Shown piece by piece: positions 45,090-54,510 of a stretch of DNA of 64,000 nucleotides. The DNA lies in assembly GCF_001650635.1 (NCBI RefSeq), contig NZ_LWQU01000207.1, positions 1 through 64,000 on the forward strand. Reading direction: 5' to 3'. Under the pieces are notes generated by a model. The model had not been told where the DNA came from, ran no database searches, and worked only from the letters and a program-made list of their open reading frames with translations. Position numbers and translations under genes: made by a program. Position 1 is the first letter of the stretch. Each line of letters starts with the position of its first letter. This DNA is from Magnetospirillum moscoviense (GTDB lineage Bacteria > Pseudomonadota > Alphaproteobacteria > Rhodospirillales > Magnetospirillaceae).

Positions 45090-45587
45090 ATGCGTAAGAT
45101 GCTGCTGGCCGCTTTGGTGGCCTGTGCCCCGCTGGCCCCTGCGGCCCATGCCGCCGAGGGTACCTTCAGCCAGACGATGCTGACTCCCGAGGTGGCGCTG
45201 AAGGCCGCCCAGGCGGCGCTGGAAAGCTGCCGCAAGAATGGCTGGCAGGCGGCGATCGCGGTGGTCGATCGCGGCGGCAACGTCCAGGCGCTGTTGCGCG
45301 ACCGTTATGCCGGCCCGCATACGCCGGGTGTGGCCACCGGCAAGGCGTGGACGGCGGTCAGCTTCCGCACCAACACCACCGAACTGGTCGGCATGACCGG
45401 GCCGGGCATGCCGCAGGCCGGCCTGCGCAATGTGCCGGGTGCCACCATCCTGGGCGGCGGGCTGAAGATCGAATCGGCCGGCTCGATCGTCGCCGGCATC
45501 GGTGTCTCGGGCGCGCCGGGCGGCGACGCCGACGATGTCTGCGCCAAGGCCGGCATCAAGGCCATCGAGGACGCGCTGAACTTCTGA
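45090..45587 (+). CDS. Exported GlcG/HbpS family protein
   Basis: 165 residues: signal peptide MRKMLLAALVACAPLAPAAHA, then the HbpS/GlcG fold with ALKAAQAALESCRKNGWQAAIAVVDRGGNVQALLRDR, TPGVATGKAWTAVSF and GGGLKIESAGSIVAGIGVSGAPGGDADD. Family members bind haem or act as extracytoplasmic sensors or as subunits of glycolate-type systems. GGGAGG precedes the ATG. The stop codon is the first part of a 16-bp terminator stem. Confidence 0.85.
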   Translation: MRKMLLAALVACAPLAPAAHAAEGTFSQTMLTPEVALKAAQAALESCRKNGWQAAIAVVDRGGNVQALLRDRYAGPHTPGVATGKAWTAVSFRTNTTELVGMTGPGMPQAGLRNVPGATILGGGLKIESAGSIVAGIGVSGAPGGDADDVCAKAGIKAIEDALNF

Positions 45588-45619
45588 TCCGTCGGCCGGC
45601 GTTGCCGGCCGACGGATCA
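45585..45619 (+). terminator. Perfect 16-bp hairpin overlapping a stop codon
   Basis: TGATCCGTCGGCCGGC/GCCGGCCGACGGATCA with a 3-base loop. TGA of the HbpS-like gene is its first triplet. The T-run (CTTTT) comes 9 bases later, so it may work as terminator or as mRNA 3'-end protector. Confidence 0.65.
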
Positions 45620-45637
45620 GAGTCTGCTTTTGGCGCG

Positions 45638-45660
45638 CCCGGTCCCGGGCGGCTCAGTTG
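45638..45660. repeat. 23-bp dispersed repeat, copy 2
   Basis: CCCGGTCCCGGGCGGCTCAG plus TTG, matching 2501-2523 at 21 of 23 positions. It lies in the gap between the HbpS-like gene and the end of the aldolase/dehydrogenase gene. Confidence 0.4.
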
Positions 45661-45688
45661 CCGCTCGGGCTTTTGGCGCGAAGCGCGA

Positions 45689-47743
45689 TTACCTCAGGCT
45701 GGCCTCGATATTGCCGCCATCGACCGTGACGGTGCAGGCGGTGGTCTTGGTGGCGCGCGCCAACCAGACGAAGGCGTCGGCGACGTCTTCCGCCGTGACT
45801 TCGCAGCCCAGCAGGTTGCCGGCCATGTAGTCCTTTTCCGTGACGCCGCGGGCCTTGGAACGGGCCGCGATCATCTCGGGCGTCAGCAGGCCCGAACGGA
45901 TGCGGTCGGCATTGACCGCGTTCGAGCGGATGCCGTCGCCGCCATGGTCCAGGGCGTATTGTTTCATCAGGAACAAGGTCGCCGCCTTGGGCATGCCGTA
46001 GGGGCCGAAATTCTTGCCCGGGTTCAGCGCCTGCTTCGAGGTGTTGAACAGCAGGCAGCCGCCGGTCCCTTGCGCCTTCATCACCGCCACCGCCGCCTGG
46101 GCGACGCTTTGGTGGGCGAAGAAATTCAATTCGAAGCTTTGCCGCACCACCGAATCGTCGACGATGCCGACCTGGCCCTGCCAGGCGGCGCCGGCATTGG
46201 ACACCACGATGTCGATGCCGCCGAAATGGGCGGCCACCGCCGCGAACGCCGCCTTGACCGAAGCCGGATCGGTGACGTCGCAGGCCAAGCCCAGGGCCTT
46301 GCCGCCGACCTGGCGGGCGGTGTCCTTGGCGGCGGCTTCGTTGCGGTCCAGCACCGCCACTTCGCAGCCTTCCTTGGCAAAGGCGCGGGCGGCGGCGGCG
46401 CCGATGCCCGAACCACCGCCGGTGATCACCGCCACCTGGCGGGCCAGCGCCTTCTCGGCGCCCTTGCCCAGCTTGGCCTGTTCCAGGCTCCAATATTCGC
46501 AATCGAACATGTCGGCTTCGGTCACCGGGCTGTAGGTGCCGATGGCCTCGGCGTCGGTGACGCTTTCCACGGTATTGACGGCGATGTCGGCGGCGATCAT
46601 CGCGTCCTTCTTGCTGGCACCCACGCCGAACAGGCCCAGCCCCGGCACCAGGACGACGCGGGGCATCGGGTCCAGCTCGGTCTTGGCCGGATGGAAGCGT
46701 TCGTTGTTGCGGGTGAAATAATCGTGATACAGCGCCTCGAAGGCGCCGATGGCGGTCTTGGCGCCTTGCGTCCATTCGTCCAGCTTGCCGGCCTCGGGGG
46801 CGGGCAGCACCACCGGCCAGTTCTTGGTGCGGATGGTGTGGTCGGGGGTGACCACGCCGACCTGGGAATAGCGCTCGACATCCTTGCCATCGACATAATT
46901 GCGGATGGCGTCCGAGGTGCGGAAATCCAGCACCCAGCGCTTATAGGCGCCGTCGCCCTGGTCCAGCGACAGCAAGCCGCGCAGGATCGGCGCCACTTCG
47001 GCGACGCTTGCGGTCTTGGCCGGCAGCTTGGCCGGCACGAACACCGTCTTGCGGTTCTTCTTCAGGCGGTCCTCGGCCAGGGTGACCATCTCGATCATCA
47101 GCTCATAGGCCGAACGCGCGCTGTCACCAAAAGTGAAGATGCCGTGCTTCAAAAGGATCAGGCCCTCGACGGTGGGGTCCTGCTCGAACACTTCCGCCGC
47201 CTTCTTGGCCAGGGCGAAGCCGGGCATGATATAGGGGACATAGCCCATGCGCTTGCCGTACAGGGCGCGGCACTGTTCCTCGCCGTCGGGCTGGTCGGTG
47301 ACCGACAGCACGGCGGTCGAGTGGGTGTGGTCGATGAACTTATGCGGCAGGAAGGCGTGCAGCAGGGTCTCGACCGAAGGGTTGGGGCTGGTCTGGTCCA
47401 TCAGGTTGGCGCGCTGATAATTGACCATGTCCTCGTCGGACAGCTTGTCCAACCGGCGCAGCCTCAACAAAGGGTCCATGCGCACGGCGGGCAGGCCGGC
47501 CGGCTCGATGTTGCCCATGTCCCAGCCCGAGCCCTTGACGCACAGCACGTCGACGCTTTCGCCCAACAGGTCGGTGGCGCGGGTCTTGACCGAGGTGTTG
47601 CCGCCGCCATGCAGGACCAGGCGAGGATCACCGCCCAGCAGCCGGGTGGTGTAGACGCGTAAGGCCACATCTTCGTTGTGGCCCTGGTCCTTGTACTTGG
47701 CGACGAAGGCTTGGGCGTCGGAATCGGACCACAGGGACTTCAT
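45689..47743 (-). CDS. Bifunctional class II aldolase / short-chain dehydrogenase
   Basis: 684 residues. The aldolase half (1-420) has HGGGNTS (H45) and the zinc-binding FIDHTHS (H139, H141) and LLKHGIF (H200), typical of RhaD/FucA-type enzymes that cleave 1-phospho-ketoses to DHAP and an aldehyde. The SDR half (about 435-684) has ITGGGSGIGAAAARAFA, NAG, S569 and YGMPK (Y582, K586). Databases name such fusions rhamnulose-1-phosphate aldolase/lactaldehyde dehydrogenase. It starts 9 bases after the mtnA stop, and no rhamnose genes are near, so 5-methylthio- or 5-deoxyribulose-1-phosphate is the more likely substrate (inference). Confidence 0.88.
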   Translation of the reverse strand: MKSLWSDSDAQAFVAKYKDQGHNEDVALRVYTTRLLGGDPRLVLHGGGNTSVKTRATDLLGESVDVLCVKGSGWDMGNIEPAGLPAVRMDPLLRLRRLDKLSDEDMVNYQRANLMDQTSPNPSVETLLHAFLPHKFIDHTHSTAVLSVTDQPDGEEQCRALYGKRMGYVPYIMPGFALAKKAAEVFEQDPTVEGLILLKHGIFTFGDSARSAYELMIEMVTLAEDRLKKNRKTVFVPAKLPAKTASVAEVAPILRGLLSLDQGDGAYKRWVLDFRTSDAIRNYVDGKDVERYSQVGVVTPDHTIRTKNWPVVLPAPEAGKLDEWTQGAKTAIGAFEALYHDYFTRNNERFHPAKTELDPMPRVVLVPGLGLFGVGASKKDAMIAADIAVNTVESVTDAEAIGTYSPVTEADMFDCEYWSLEQAKLGKGAEKALARQVAVITGGGSGIGAAAARAFAKEGCEVAVLDRNEAAAKDTARQVGGKALGLACDVTDPASVKAAFAAVAAHFGGIDIVVSNAGAAWQGQVGIVDDSVVRQSFELNFFAHQSVAQAAVAVMKAQGTGGCLLFNTSKQALNPGKNFGPYGMPKAATLFLMKQYALDHGGDGIRSNAVNADRIRSGLLTPEMIAARSKARGVTEKDYMAGNLLGCEVTAEDVADAFVWLARATKTTACTVTVDGGNIEASLR

Positions 47744-47752
47744 CGGGTGACC

Positions 47753-48853
47753 TCACGCATGTTCGGGAAACAGGGTGGCCAGCCCCTCGGGACTGGCGGG
47801 GCAGACGCCCCGTTCGGTGATCAGGCCGGTGACCAGGCGGGCCGGGGTGACGTCGAAGCCCCAATTGCCGGCCGGGCTGCCGTCGGGGGTCACCTGCACG
47901 GTGACGATGGCGCCGTCGGCATTCTTGCCGGTCATGTGGGTCTGTTCGGTGACGTCGCGTTCCTCGATGGGGATTTCTTTCACCCCGTCGGCGACTGTCC
48001 AGTCGATGGTCGGGCTGGGCAGGGCCACATAGAACGGCACGTTGTTGTCCTTGGCGGCCAGCGCCTTCAGATAGGTGCCGATCTTGTTGCAGACGTCGCC
48101 CAGCCGGGTGGTGCGGTCGGTGCCGACGATGCACAGATCGACCATGCCATGCTGCATCAGATGGCCGCCGGTATTGTCGGCGATCACCGTGTGCGGCACG
48201 CCGTGCCAGTTCAATTCGCGCGCGGTCAAGGACGCACCCTGGTTGCGCGGCCGGGTCTCATCGACCCACACATGCACCGGGATGCCGGCATCGAACGCCT
48301 TATAGACCGGGGCCAGCGCGGTGCCCCAATCGACGGTGGCCAGCCAGCCGGCATTGCAATGGGTCAAAACGTTGACTTGGGTCGCGCCGCGGGCCTTGGC
48401 CTGGTCCCAGGCGGCCTTGATCAGTTTCGCGCCGTTGTCGCCGATGGCGGAATTGATGGCGACGTCCTCGTCGGCGATCTCGGCCGCGCGCTGCCAGGCG
48501 ACGGCGACGCGATCGGATTCGGGGATGCCGCCCAGCGCCTTGATCATCTCGTCCAGCGCCCATTTCAGGTTGATGGCGGTCGGACGGGTCGAGTGCAGAA
48601 CGTTATAGGACACCGTCAGCGCCAGGTCGGACGGGTTGGCCTTGGCGGCCAGCGCCATGCCATAGGCGGCGGTGGCGCCGATCAAGGGGGCACCCCGGAC
48701 CAGCATCGCCTTGATGGCGTGCGCCGCGTCGGCCAGCGTTTCCAGCCGGACGGTGACGAATTCGTGGGGCAGGCGGGTCTGGTCGATGATCTCGACCGCT
48801 TGACCATCGGCGGCGGGCCAGATGGTGCGGGTGGGGGTGCCGTTGATCTTCAT
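47753..48853 (-). CDS. mtnA: S-methyl-5-thioribose-1-phosphate isomerase
   Basis: Isomerises methylthioribose-1-phosphate to the ribulose form in salvage of methylthioadenosine. 366 residues, with the catalytic pair C166 ([18 protein letters not shown]) and D246 ([18 protein letters not shown]), plus [13 protein letters not shown] and [13 protein letters not shown]. Start [12 protein letters not shown]; the very long open frame upstream is antisense to secA and not coding. Related eIF2B-like proteins are excluded by the intact catalytic pair. Forms a two-gene operon with the aldolase/dehydrogenase. It is divergent from secA. Confidence 0.95.
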   Translation of the reverse strand: MKINGTPTRTIWPAADGQAVEIIDQTRLPHEFVTVRLETLADAAHAIKAMLVRGAPLIGATAAYGMALAAKANPSDLALTVSYNVLHSTRPTAINLKWALDEMIKALGGIPESDRVAVAWQRAAEIADEDVAINSAIGDNGAKLIKAAWDQAKARGATQVNVLTHCNAGWLATVDWGTALAPVYKAFDAGIPVHVWVDETRPRNQGASLTARELNWHGVPHTVIADNTGGHLMQHGMVDLCIVGTDRTTRLGDVCNKIGTYLKALAAKDNNVPFYVALPSPTIDWTVADGVKEIPIEERDVTEQTHMTGKNADGAIVTVQVTPDGSPAGNWGFDVTPARLVTGLITERGVCPASPEGLATLFPEHA

Positions 48854-49036
48854 CGCTTCTGTGTCTTCGATCCTGCCGGAAAGGGACGGTCGGGCGCGCA
48901 CCTTAAGGGATGGCGCCCGGCCGTGCAACGTCCCCCGACGTTGACAGGCCCCCGTTAGGCCTCTATCTCTTGCCGGTCGCACCAAGGCCCGGCGCCCCGG
49001 GGCCGTCCCGCCGTCTTGAATACCGAGGTACCGCCC

Positions 49037-51763
49037 ATGTTTGGCGCCATTGCCCGCCGCCTTTTTGGAACCGCCAACGACCGCATCGTCAAGGGTCTGA
49101 AGAAGAAGGTGGACGCGATCAACGCGCTCGAGCCGCAAATGGCGGCCTTGTCCGACCAGGACCTGCGCGCCAAGACCGACGAATTCCGTGCCCGCCTGGC
49201 CGACGGCACCGACCTGGACGATCTGCTGGAAGAAGCCTTCGCCACCGTGCGCGAGGCCGCCAAGCGGACCCTGGGCCAGCGCCATTTCGACGTCCAGCTG
49301 ATGGGCGGCATGGTGCTGCACATGGGCAAGATCGCCGAGATGCGCACCGGTGAAGGCAAGACCCTGGTGGCCACGCTGCCGGTCTATCTGAACGCCATTT
49401 CCGGTGCCGGCGTCCATGTGGTCACCGTCAACGATTACCTGGCGAGCCGCGACGCCGAATGGATGGGCCAGGTCTACAAATTCCTGGGCCTGACCGTCGG
49501 CTGCATTCATCACGGCCTGGACGACGAGCAGCGGCGCGAGGCCTATGGCTGCGACGTCACCTACGGCACCAACAACGAGCTGGGCTTCGACTATCTGCGC
49601 GACAACATGAAGTTCCGGCTGGAGGAAATGGTCCACCGGCCGTTCAACTACGCCATCGTCGACGAGGTCGATTCGATCCTGATCGACGAGGCCCGCACGC
49701 CGCTGATCATCTCGGGCCCGACCGAGGACAATTCCGAACTGTACCGTTTCGTCGATCGCCTGATCCCCGAACTGGGCGAGGCCGACTTCGAGAAGGACGA
49801 GAAGACCCGCGCCGTGACCCTGACCGAAGTGGGCACCGAGCGGATCGAGGAATTGCTGATCGGCGCCGGCCTGTTGAAGGAAGGCGGCAACCTTTACGAC
49901 ATTCAGAATGTCAGCCTGGTCCATCACGTCAACCAGGCCCTGAAGGCGCACAAGCTGTTCACCCGCGATGTCGATTACATCGTCAAGGACGGCAAGGTGA
50001 TGATCATCGACGAGTTCACCGGCCGCATGATGGAAGGCAGGCGCTTCTCGGAAGGCCTGCACCAGGCGCTGGAGGCCAAGGAAGACGTCACCATCCAGAA
50101 CGAGAACCAGACCCTGGCCTCGATCACCTTCCAGAACCTGTTCCGGCTCTATCCGAAACTGTCGGGCATGACCGGCACGGCGATGACCGAGGCCGGCGAG
50201 TTCCAGGAGATCTATAATCTCGAAGTCGTCGATATGCCGACCAACATGCCGGTCAGCCGCGTCGATGCCGACGATGAGGTCTATCGCACCGCCCGCGAGA
50301 AGTACGAAGCCATCGTCACGCTGATCGAGGAATGCCGCGAACGTAAGCAGCCGGTGCTGGTCGGCACCACCTCGATCGAGAAGTCGGAATTGCTGTCCGA
50401 CATGCTGAAAAAGAAGAAGATCCCCCACCAGGTGCTGAACGCCCGCCACCACGAGCAGGAGGCGAGCATCGTCGCCCAGGCCGGCGTGCCCGGCGCGGTG
50501 ACCATCGCCACCAACATGGCCGGCCGCGGCACCGACATCCAGCTGGGCGGCAATGTCGATATGCGCATCCGCCTGGAACTGGCCGACATCACCGATGAGG
50601 CCGAGCGGGCCAAGCGCATCCAGACCATCAAGGACGAAGTCGCGGCCGGCAAGGCCGAGGCGCTGGCGGCCGGCGGCCTGTACGTGGTCGGCACCGAACG
50701 CCACGAATCGCGCCGCATCGACAATCAGCTGCGCGGCCGTTCGGGTCGCCAGGGCGATCCCGGCGGCTCGAAGTTCTTCCTGTCGCTGGAAGACGACCTG
50801 ATGCGCATCTTCGGCTCGCAGCGCATGGACGGCATGCTGCAGAAGCTGGGTCTGAAGGATGGCGAGGCGATCATCCATCCGTGGATCAACAAGGCCCTGG
50901 AAAAGGCCCAGCAGAAGGTCGAGGCCCGTAATTTCGACGTTCGCAAGAACCTGTTGAAGTTCGACGACGTCATGAACGACCAGCGCAAGGTCATCTATGA
51001 GCAGCGCAAGGAGTTGATGCAGGTCGATGACGTCTCGGACGAGATCGTCGGCATGCGCCACGAGGTCATCGACGAGATGGTCGGCCGCTGCATCCCCGAG
51101 CGCGCCTATGCCGAGGAATGGAACACCGCGCTGTTGCACGAAGAGGTGCTGCGCGTCTTCAACCTGGACCTGCCGGTGGTCGAGTGGGCCAAGGAAGAAG
51201 GCATCGCCGACCAGGAGATCAAGGCCCGCATCACCGACCATGCCGATCGCAAGATGGCGGCCAAGGCGGCCGAATACGGCCCCGACATCATGCGCATGGT
51301 GGAAAAAAGCCTGCTGCTGCAGATCCTCGACCAGTCGTGGAAGGAGCACCTGCTGCAGCTGGATCATCTGCGCCAGGGCATCGGTCTGCGCGCCTATGGC
51401 CAGCGCGACCCCTTGAACGAATACAAGCGCGAAGCCTTCAACCTGTTCGAAACCCTGCTGAACGACCTGCGCGAGCGCGTCACCAGCGTCCTGGCCCATG
51501 TCGAGCTGAGGGTCGGCCCCAACGAGAACGATGTCCAGGAAGCCCTGACGCCGGCCCCGCGCGAGATGCATGAAAGCCGCATCGACCCGGCCTTCGGCCG
51601 CGACCCGGAATCCGATGCCGCCGTCATGGCCGGGCCGCCCCAGCAGGTGCGCAAGCAGGTGGCGGTGGCCGGCGATCCCTCGACCTGGGGCGACACGCCG
51701 CGCAATGCGCCCTGCCCGTGCGGATCGGGCAAGAAGTACAAGCATTGCCACGGGGCGGTGTGA
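49037..51763 (+). CDS. secA: Protein translocase ATPase SecA
   Basis: Motor that pushes preproteins through SecYEG. 908 residues with Walker [12 protein letters not shown] (about 104-114), [45 protein letters not shown] and the helical scaffold with [20 protein letters not shown]. The C-terminal zinc-binding linker [14 protein letters not shown], which contacts SecB and lipids, is complete. Start ATG 49037 follows GAGGT; a TTG at 49016 is less likely. Single gene, divergent from mtnA. Confidence 0.97.
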   Translation: MFGAIARRLFGTANDRIVKGLKKKVDAINALEPQMAALSDQDLRAKTDEFRARLADGTDLDDLLEEAFATVREAAKRTLGQRHFDVQLMGGMVLHMGKIAEMRTGEGKTLVATLPVYLNAISGAGVHVVTVNDYLASRDAEWMGQVYKFLGLTVGCIHHGLDDEQRREAYGCDVTYGTNNELGFDYLRDNMKFRLEEMVHRPFNYAIVDEVDSILIDEARTPLIISGPTEDNSELYRFVDRLIPELGEADFEKDEKTRAVTLTEVGTERIEELLIGAGLLKEGGNLYDIQNVSLVHHVNQALKAHKLFTRDVDYIVKDGKVMIIDEFTGRMMEGRRFSEGLHQALEAKEDVTIQNENQTLASITFQNLFRLYPKLSGMTGTAMTEAGEFQEIYNLEVVDMPTNMPVSRVDADDEVYRTAREKYEAIVTLIEECRERKQPVLVGTTSIEKSELLSDMLKKKKIPHQVLNARHHEQEASIVAQAGVPGAVTIATNMAGRGTDIQLGGNVDMRIRLELADITDEAERAKRIQTIKDEVAAGKAEALAAGGLYVVGTERHESRRIDNQLRGRSGRQGDPGGSKFFLSLEDDLMRIFGSQRMDGMLQKLGLKDGEAIIHPWINKALEKAQQKVEARNFDVRKNLLKFDDVMNDQRKVIYEQRKELMQVDDVSDEIVGMRHEVIDEMVGRCIPERAYAEEWNTALLHEEVLRVFNLDLPVVEWAKEEGIADQEIKARITDHADRKMAAKAAEYGPDIMRMVEKSLLLQILDQSWKEHLLQLDHLRQGIGLRAYGQRDPLNEYKREAFNLFETLLNDLRERVTSVLAHVELRVGPNENDVQEALTPAPREMHESRIDPAFGRDPESDAAVMAGPPQQVRKQVAVAGDPSTWGDTPRNAPCPCGSGKKYKHCHGAV

Positions 51764-51770
51764 CCGGGGC

Positions 51771-52004
51771 TTAACGTTCGGGCCCGGCCCACTCGCCCAG
51801 CAGGCGGGCGAGCTCGCGGGCGGTCTTCTCGTCCAGATCGATGATGGTGAAGCGCGCGCGGCCTTCCTTGATGCGCATCTTCAGCATGCGCAGGCCGCTT
51901 TCATGGTCGATCGCCGACAGGCTGATCTCGCGGCTCCACGGCGCTTCCAGCGTCGCGATGGGGGTGGCGGTCTCGGTGGCGAATTCGGGGGCGTCGGTGG
52001 TCAT
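51771..52004 (-). CDS. Small conserved protein of unknown function
   Basis: 77 residues: an N-terminal disordered part ([17 protein letters not shown]) then a compact alpha/beta unit, [43 protein letters not shown]. It is the last gene after the dioxygenase on the same strand, separated by 14 bases. I cannot name the family with certainty. Confidence 0.7.
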   Translation of the reverse strand: MTTDAPEFATETATPIATLEAPWSREISLSAIDHESGLRMLKMRIKEGRARFTIIDLDEKTARELARLLGEWAGPER

Positions 52005-52018
52005 GTTGTCCTCTGGGC

Positions 52019-52951
52019 TCAAGTCCCGCTGATCCTGTCGTGATAGCGCGCCCGGTACAAGAGCCGTGGATGGGCGGGATCGTCCTTGAACGGCTCGCGG
52101 GTGTGCAAGACGTTGTTGCTGACCAGGCCCCAGCCGCTTTCCAGGCGGGCCTGGAACAAGGTGGGGGCGGGGCCGTCGAGATGGCGGCGGATGGCGGCGG
52201 CCGCCGCCTGGACCTCGGGATCGGCATGCCACTCGATCGAGCGGGTCCGCGCGGTATAGCGCATCTGCAGGCGGCCCTGTTCCACGAAGAAGACCGGGCC
52301 GCCCATGGCCGGCCGCGTCATGCCTTCGTCCTCGTTGGGCGGAATGGTCATGGCGTCGGGTCGCATCAGGGCCGCCACCAGGGCCGGGTCCTCGTCGCGC
52401 AACGCGATATACAAGGCCTCGGGGTCCATCAGCTTGTTGGCGCCGCCCTCGGCCGCCGGCCGGGCGCAATATAGCAGCAGGCCGCGCACCCGGTGGGATG
52501 GGGCGTTGTAATAGCCGTCGGTGTGCCAGGCGATGGGCCGCTCGGTATAGGGGATGTAGCGCGACCGGGTTCCGTCACGGTGCACCGCCAGCGGGGTGAT
52601 GCCGTCATCGTCGGCCAGGTGGTTGCCGTCCAGCGATTCCAGGCCCAGGGTTCGGCCCAGGGCGCGCAGCGCATTCTTGTCGTCGCGGTCGGGCGGGACC
52701 GACTTTTCGACCGTCACCGCCATGTTGCAGGCGGCCACCAGCGCCACCAGCTTGGCGTGCTCGGATGGGGTGGGCTTGGCGATGTCGCCGACCTCGACCA
52801 GCAGGTCCTCGACCCGGTCTGGTGCCGATTCCAGGCGCGAATCCCGCCACTTTTGATACGCACCCTTGTTGGAAAGATCAAATTGAGGGGCGAGAGAAAG
52901 CGCAGAATTCTGCTGCTCTTGGGCCGTTATTGGAATCATTTTACCTCGCAT
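52019..52951 (-). CDS. TauD/TfdA-family Fe(II)/2-oxoglutarate dioxygenase-like protein
   Basis: 310 residues. The iron ligands are HTDG (in IAWHTDGYYNAP) and the distal His in NNVLHTREPF; the Arg for 2-oxoglutarate is in LYRARYH. Relatives oxidise taurine, other sulfonates or trimethyllysine; some are of unknown substrate. Position directly beside dsrA, divergent, suggests a link with sulfur compounds, but this is inference. Start MRGKM has AAGG 8 bases upstream; MIPITAQ (52939) is the alternative. Confidence 0.78.
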   Translation of the reverse strand: MRGKMIPITAQEQQNSALSLAPQFDLSNKGAYQKWRDSRLESAPDRVEDLLVEVGDIAKPTPSEHAKLVALVAACNMAVTVEKSVPPDRDDKNALRALGRTLGLESLDGNHLADDDGITPLAVHRDGTRSRYIPYTERPIAWHTDGYYNAPSHRVRGLLLYCARPAAEGGANKLMDPEALYIALRDEDPALVAALMRPDAMTIPPNEDEGMTRPAMGGPVFFVEQGRLQMRYTARTRSIEWHADPEVQAAAAAIRRHLDGPAPTLFQARLESGWGLVSNNVLHTREPFKDDPAHPRLLYRARYHDRISGT

Positions 52952-52995
52952 TTCAGCGCCTTCTGAACGAATTGCCGTTGGATGAAAGAATCCGC

Positions 52996-53025
52996 TTGGA
53001 ACGGGCTGCTGCACAATATTATAAT
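52996..53025 (+). promoter_or_regulatory. Candidate sigma-70 promoter of the dsr operon
   Basis: TTGGAA, an 18-base spacer and a perfect TATAAT (53020-53025) lie in the only AT-rich stretch upstream of dsrA. It overlaps the 5' side of the divergent dioxygenase gene. Transcripts would carry a leader of about 190 bases, in which only a short GGGCCA/TGGCCC hairpin (53039-53060) was noticed. Confidence 0.5.
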
Positions 53026-53221
53026 CAATTAATGTAAAGGGCCACCCACGAGAATGGCCCGATCAAGGGACGGTTCCAAGGTCTGCGAAAGCGACACCTG
53101 GACATAAGTGTATGAATGCGATGAACCCCGCACCGGGTGGGCCGGCGGCGGGAGCAGGATGAGGGATGCGCGGCGTGCGCGACCTCGCCTAGGACTAATG
53201 ACGGTCAGGGAGATGAGGACT

Positions 53222-54472
53222 ATGTCGAAGAAGATGCCCGAGACCCCGCTTCTGGATCAGCTGGAAAGCGGTCCGTGGCCGAGCTTCGTGACCGGCCTGA
53301 AGCGGCTGGCCACCGACGAGGGCAAGCCCTATGCCGACTACATGAAGAGCTTGCTGGGTCAGCTCGAAAAGAGCTACGTGACCCGCAAGGGCTACTGGAA
53401 GGGCGGCACGGTCGGTGTGTTCGGTTATGGCGCCGGTGTCATCCCGCGCTTCTCGGAAGTCGCCGACCAGTTCCCGGAATCCTCGGAGTTCCATACGCTG
53501 CGCATCATGCCGGCGCCGGGCTTCTTCTACGACACCAAGACGCTGCGTCAGATGTGCGACATCTGGGCCGAGCACGGCTCGGGCCTGATCGCCCTGCACG
53601 GCCAGTCGGGTGACATCATGCTGCAGGGTGCCCGCACCGACCAGGTGCAGCCGGCCTGGGACAAGATCAACGAGATGGGCTTCGACATGGGCGGCGCTGG
53701 CGCCGGCGTGCGTACCGCCGCCTCGTGCATCGGTCCGGCCCGCTGCGAGCAGGCCTGCTACGACACCCTGAAAGCGCACCGCGTTATCATCAATGACTTC
53801 ACCGACGACATTCACCGGCCCAGCCTGCCCTACAAGATGAAGTTCAAGTTCTCGGGCTGCGCCAACGACTGCGCCAACGCCACCCAGCGTGCCGATGTCG
53901 CCATCCTCGGCACCTGGCGCGACGACATGGTCGTCAACCAGGAAGAGGTCAAGGCCAAGGTCAAGCATCTGGGGCGCAAGGAATTCATCAATCAGGTGAT
54001 CCGCATGTGCCCGACCCAGGCGCTGGCGCTCAACGACGACGACACCTTGGACGTCGACAACAAGAGCTGCGTGCGCTGCATGCATTGCATCAACGTCTGC
54101 ACCAAGGCGCTGAAGCCCGGCAAGGATCGTGGCATCTGCATCCTGGTCGGCGGCAAGCGCACGCTGAAGATCGGCGACCTGTTCGGCTCGGTGGTGATCC
54201 CCTTCATGAAGCTGGAAAACGACGAGGATTACGAGAAGCTCGTCGAACTGGCCCACAACATCCTGGATTTCTTCGCCGAGAACGCCCTGGAACACGAGCG
54301 CACCGGCGAGATGATCGAGCGCATCGGCCTGGTCAATTTCCTGGAAGGCCTGGGTCTCGACCTGGACGTCAACATGATCGCCCAACCGCGCACCAATTCG
54401 TACATCCGCACCGACGGGTGGGACGACGAAGTGCGCAAGTGGAACGATCGTAAGACCGCCGCGGCCGAGTAA
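53222..54472 (+). CDS. dsrA: Dissimilatory sulfite reductase alpha subunit, oxidative type
   Basis: Catalyses release of sulfite from DsrC-bound sulfur in the alpha2beta2 reverse reductase. 416 residues. The sirohaem/4Fe-4S ligands are C169 and C175 (CIGPARC) with C213 and C217 (SGCANDC). An inserted ferredoxin domain has C263 and C283-C286-C289-C293 (CVRCMHCINVC). GAGGA lies 2-6 bases before the ATG; two other in-frame ATGs (53198, 53213) would add up to eight residues. First gene of dsrABEFHCMKLJOP. Confidence 0.97.
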   Translation: MSKKMPETPLLDQLESGPWPSFVTGLKRLATDEGKPYADYMKSLLGQLEKSYVTRKGYWKGGTVGVFGYGAGVIPRFSEVADQFPESSEFHTLRIMPAPGFFYDTKTLRQMCDIWAEHGSGLIALHGQSGDIMLQGARTDQVQPAWDKINEMGFDMGGAGAGVRTAASCIGPARCEQACYDTLKAHRVIINDFTDDIHRPSLPYKMKFKFSGCANDCANATQRADVAILGTWRDDMVVNQEEVKAKVKHLGRKEFINQVIRMCPTQALALNDDDTLDVDNKSCVRCMHCINVCTKALKPGKDRGICILVGGKRTLKIGDLFGSVVIPFMKLENDEDYEKLVELAHNILDFFAENALEHERTGEMIERIGLVNFLEGLGLDLDVNMIAQPRTNSYIRTDGWDDEVRKWNDRKTAAAE

Positions 54473-54510
54473 TCGGGACAACCAATTCAGAAATAGAGGG
54501 AGCTAGGACG

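Noticed and set aside
45347-47662. A 771-codon plus-strand frame opposite the aldolase/dehydrogenase
   Set aside because: Shadow of a strongly supported gene; the product is Gly/His/Gln-rich low complexity typical of antisense GC-rich DNA.
48854-51751. A minus-strand open frame of about 960 codons antisense to secA, in frame with mtnA
   Set aside because: Its residues are a mirror of GC-rich codon use, with no domain or start signal; secA on the other strand is certain. MtnA begins at 48853.
53108-53221. N-terminal extension of DsrA by 38 residues
   Set aside because: The extension is Arg/Gly-rich and not part of DsrA proteins; GAGGA directly before ATG 53222 fits better.
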